This document shows positions 15,247-16,076 of a stretch of DNA of 16,076 nucleotides, one piece after another (the stretch's first letter is position 1; each line of letters starts with the position of its first letter). Under the pieces are notes generated by a model. It saw nothing but the letters and a program-made list of their open reading frames with translations. It did not search any database and was not told the DNA's origin. The translations under genes were made by a program, and so were the position numbers. This DNA comes from Gemmatimonadota bacterium (GTDB lineage: Bacteria; Gemmatimonadota; Gemmatimonadetes; Gemmatimonadales; Gemmatimonadaceae), in assembly GCA_003222065.1 (NCBI GenBank), contig QHUV01000001.1, positions 1 to 16,076 on the forward strand. The letters run 5' to 3'.

Positions 15247-15864
15247 ATGCTCACGGACCTCGCCGAGCCCGAAACCACCATCGTCGCGATGCCATCGCCG
15301 CCACCGCCGCCGTCCGCCGACCGCGACGCCGAACAGGCGCTGGTCGCACGCGCGCAACGCGGTGACGTGGCCGCCTTCGAGACGCTCTACAGAGCGAATG
15401 CGCCGCGCGTCTTCGCGCTGTCGCTGCGTCTCACCGGAAACCGCGCCGACGCGGCCGAGCTCACGCAAGACGTCTTTGTCCATGCCTGGCAGCGCCTAAC
15501 GAGCTTTCGCGGCGAGGCCGCCCTAGCGTCCTGGCTGCACCGCATTGCCGTCAACACGTTGTTCATGCGCGCCCGCGGCGAGCACCGCCGCGCCGCCCGC
15601 GTCCGCTTCACCGGCGAGGAACGTGAGGATGACGCGGCGCCGGTCGAGCAGGGAACCGTTCCTCCCGTCGACGTCGCGCAGGCCGTCGATCTGGAGCGCG
15701 CCATCGCCGCGCTGCCGCCCGGCGCGCGGCGCGTGTTCGTGCTTCACGACGTCATTGGTTATCGACACGAAGAGATCGCCCGGCTTACCGGCCTGGCCGA
15801 AGGTACGCTGCGCGCGCAACTGCATCGCGCGCGCCGGCTTCTCATGGAGGCGCTTCAGCGATGA
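15247..15864 (+). CDS. ECF-type RNA polymerase sigma factor
   Basis: A 205-aa extracytoplasmic-function sigma factor. After a Pro-rich N-terminal extension (15-24), region 2 spans about 43-110, with FETLYRANAPRVFALSLRL (44-62), ELTQDVFVHAWQRL (71-84) and the -10-recognising FRGEAALASWLHRIAVN (87-103). An acidic linker (123-145) leads to region 4 (about 148-200), with LPPGARRVFVLHDVIGYRHEE (156-176) and a helix-turn-helix at IARLTGLAEGTLRAQLHRARR. No extra C-terminal domain is present. The ATG at 15247 lacks a ribosome binding site; ATG 15289 is an alternative that would drop 14 residues. Its stop overlaps the ATG of the anti-sigma gene (ATGA), the usual arrangement for a sigma factor held inactive by its partner. 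Confidence 0.93.
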   Translation: MLTDLAEPETTIVAMPSPPPPPSADRDAEQALVARAQRGDVAAFETLYRANAPRVFALSLRLTGNRADAAELTQDVFVHAWQRLTSFRGEAALASWLHRIAVNTLFMRARGEHRRAARVRFTGEEREDDAAPVEQGTVPPVDVAQAVDLERAIAALPPGARRVFVLHDVIGYRHEEIARLTGLAEGTLRAQLHRARRLLMEALQR

Positions 15865-16076
15865 CAAGGAACGAACACATAGACCTCGAGCGATTGAGCG
15901 ACTTCGTCGACGATCGATTGTTGGGCGATGATCGCGACGCGGTTCAGGATCATCTTGCCAGTTGTCTGTCGTGCGCCTCACACCTGGCGCGCCTGCAGTC
16001 GCTCCTCGAGGCCGCGCATGCGCTGCCTGACGAGATCGAGCCGCCGCCGGCCGTCTGGGCGGACGTCCGCGAACGG
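15861..16076 (+). CDS. Zinc-binding anti-sigma factor (ZAS/zf-HC2), partial
   Basis: The first 72 codons of a gene cut by the right edge. The N-terminus has the anti-sigma zinc-finger signature: acidic LERLSDFVDDRLLGDD (9-24), then HLASCLSC (31-38) giving the His-x3-Cys-x2-Cys motif (His31, Cys35, Cys38). This domain binds and occludes the ECF sigma factor encoded just upstream, with which it shares an ATGA overlap. Whether a membrane helix and a sensor domain follow cannot be seen. Confidence 0.88.
   Translation, partial: MTRNEHIDLERLSDFVDDRLLGDDRDAVQDHLASCLSCASHLARLQSLLEAAHALPDEIEPPPAVWADVRER

Overview
The window is high-GC bacterial DNA (roughly two thirds G+C by eye), densely packed with genes on both strands. 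The gene families, two lipoprotein metallopeptidases (M14 and M61), a stand-alone LigD-type phosphoesterase beside Ku, and weak Shine-Dalgarno use together suggest a Gemmatimonadota-like soil bacterium. This is an inference; no rRNA or other phylogenetic marker is present.

Layout. 1-260: probable upstream region with a possible short leader ORF. 261-2881: an M14 lipoprotein peptidase overlapping a monofunctional proline dehydrogenase (TGATG). 2917-4313: an uncharacterised 135-aa protein overlapping rsgA (GTGA). 4351-4602 (-): a small acyl-carrier-protein-like protein whose helices appear circularly permuted; this is the most unusual item in the window. 4771-6803: a GntR/FCD regulator overlapping a Y-family DNA polymerase IV (GTGA). 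6856-7000: a large imperfect palindrome with a 10-bp tandem repeat, between convergent genes. 7017-8357 (-): a bactofilin followed by an M23 peptidase, a cell-shape module. 8358-8806: intergenic, with an AT-rich inverted repeat and a candidate 38-aa ORF. 8807-9598: an enoyl-CoA hydratase/isomerase. 9687-10151: a secreted PepSY-domain protein. 10185-11811 (-): Ku then a stand-alone LigD 3'-phosphoesterase domain (NHEJ). 11983-13587: an M61 lipoprotein peptidase, ending exactly against the convergent EamA transporter. 13588-15113 (-): an Lrp/AsnC regulator overlapping the EamA transporter gene (ATGA), with a good sigma70-type promoter that implies a leaderless mRNA. 15247-16076: an ECF sigma factor overlapping a zinc-binding anti-sigma factor (ATGA) that runs off the right edge.

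How the genes work together. Five gene pairs are linked by 1-4 base stop/start overlaps, so translational coupling is the rule here. Recognisable units are: peptide and proline catabolism (M14 plus ProDH), ribosome maturation (rsgA), mutagenic synthesis or repair (DinB), double-strand break repair (Ku plus PE), cell shape (bactofilin plus M23), Lrp-controlled export (AsnC plus EamA) and an ECF sigma/anti-sigma pair. No tRNA, rRNA, CRISPR array, transposase, integrase or phage gene was seen. A heptamer, CCTAACG/CGTTAGG, recurs across the window far more often than composition predicts.
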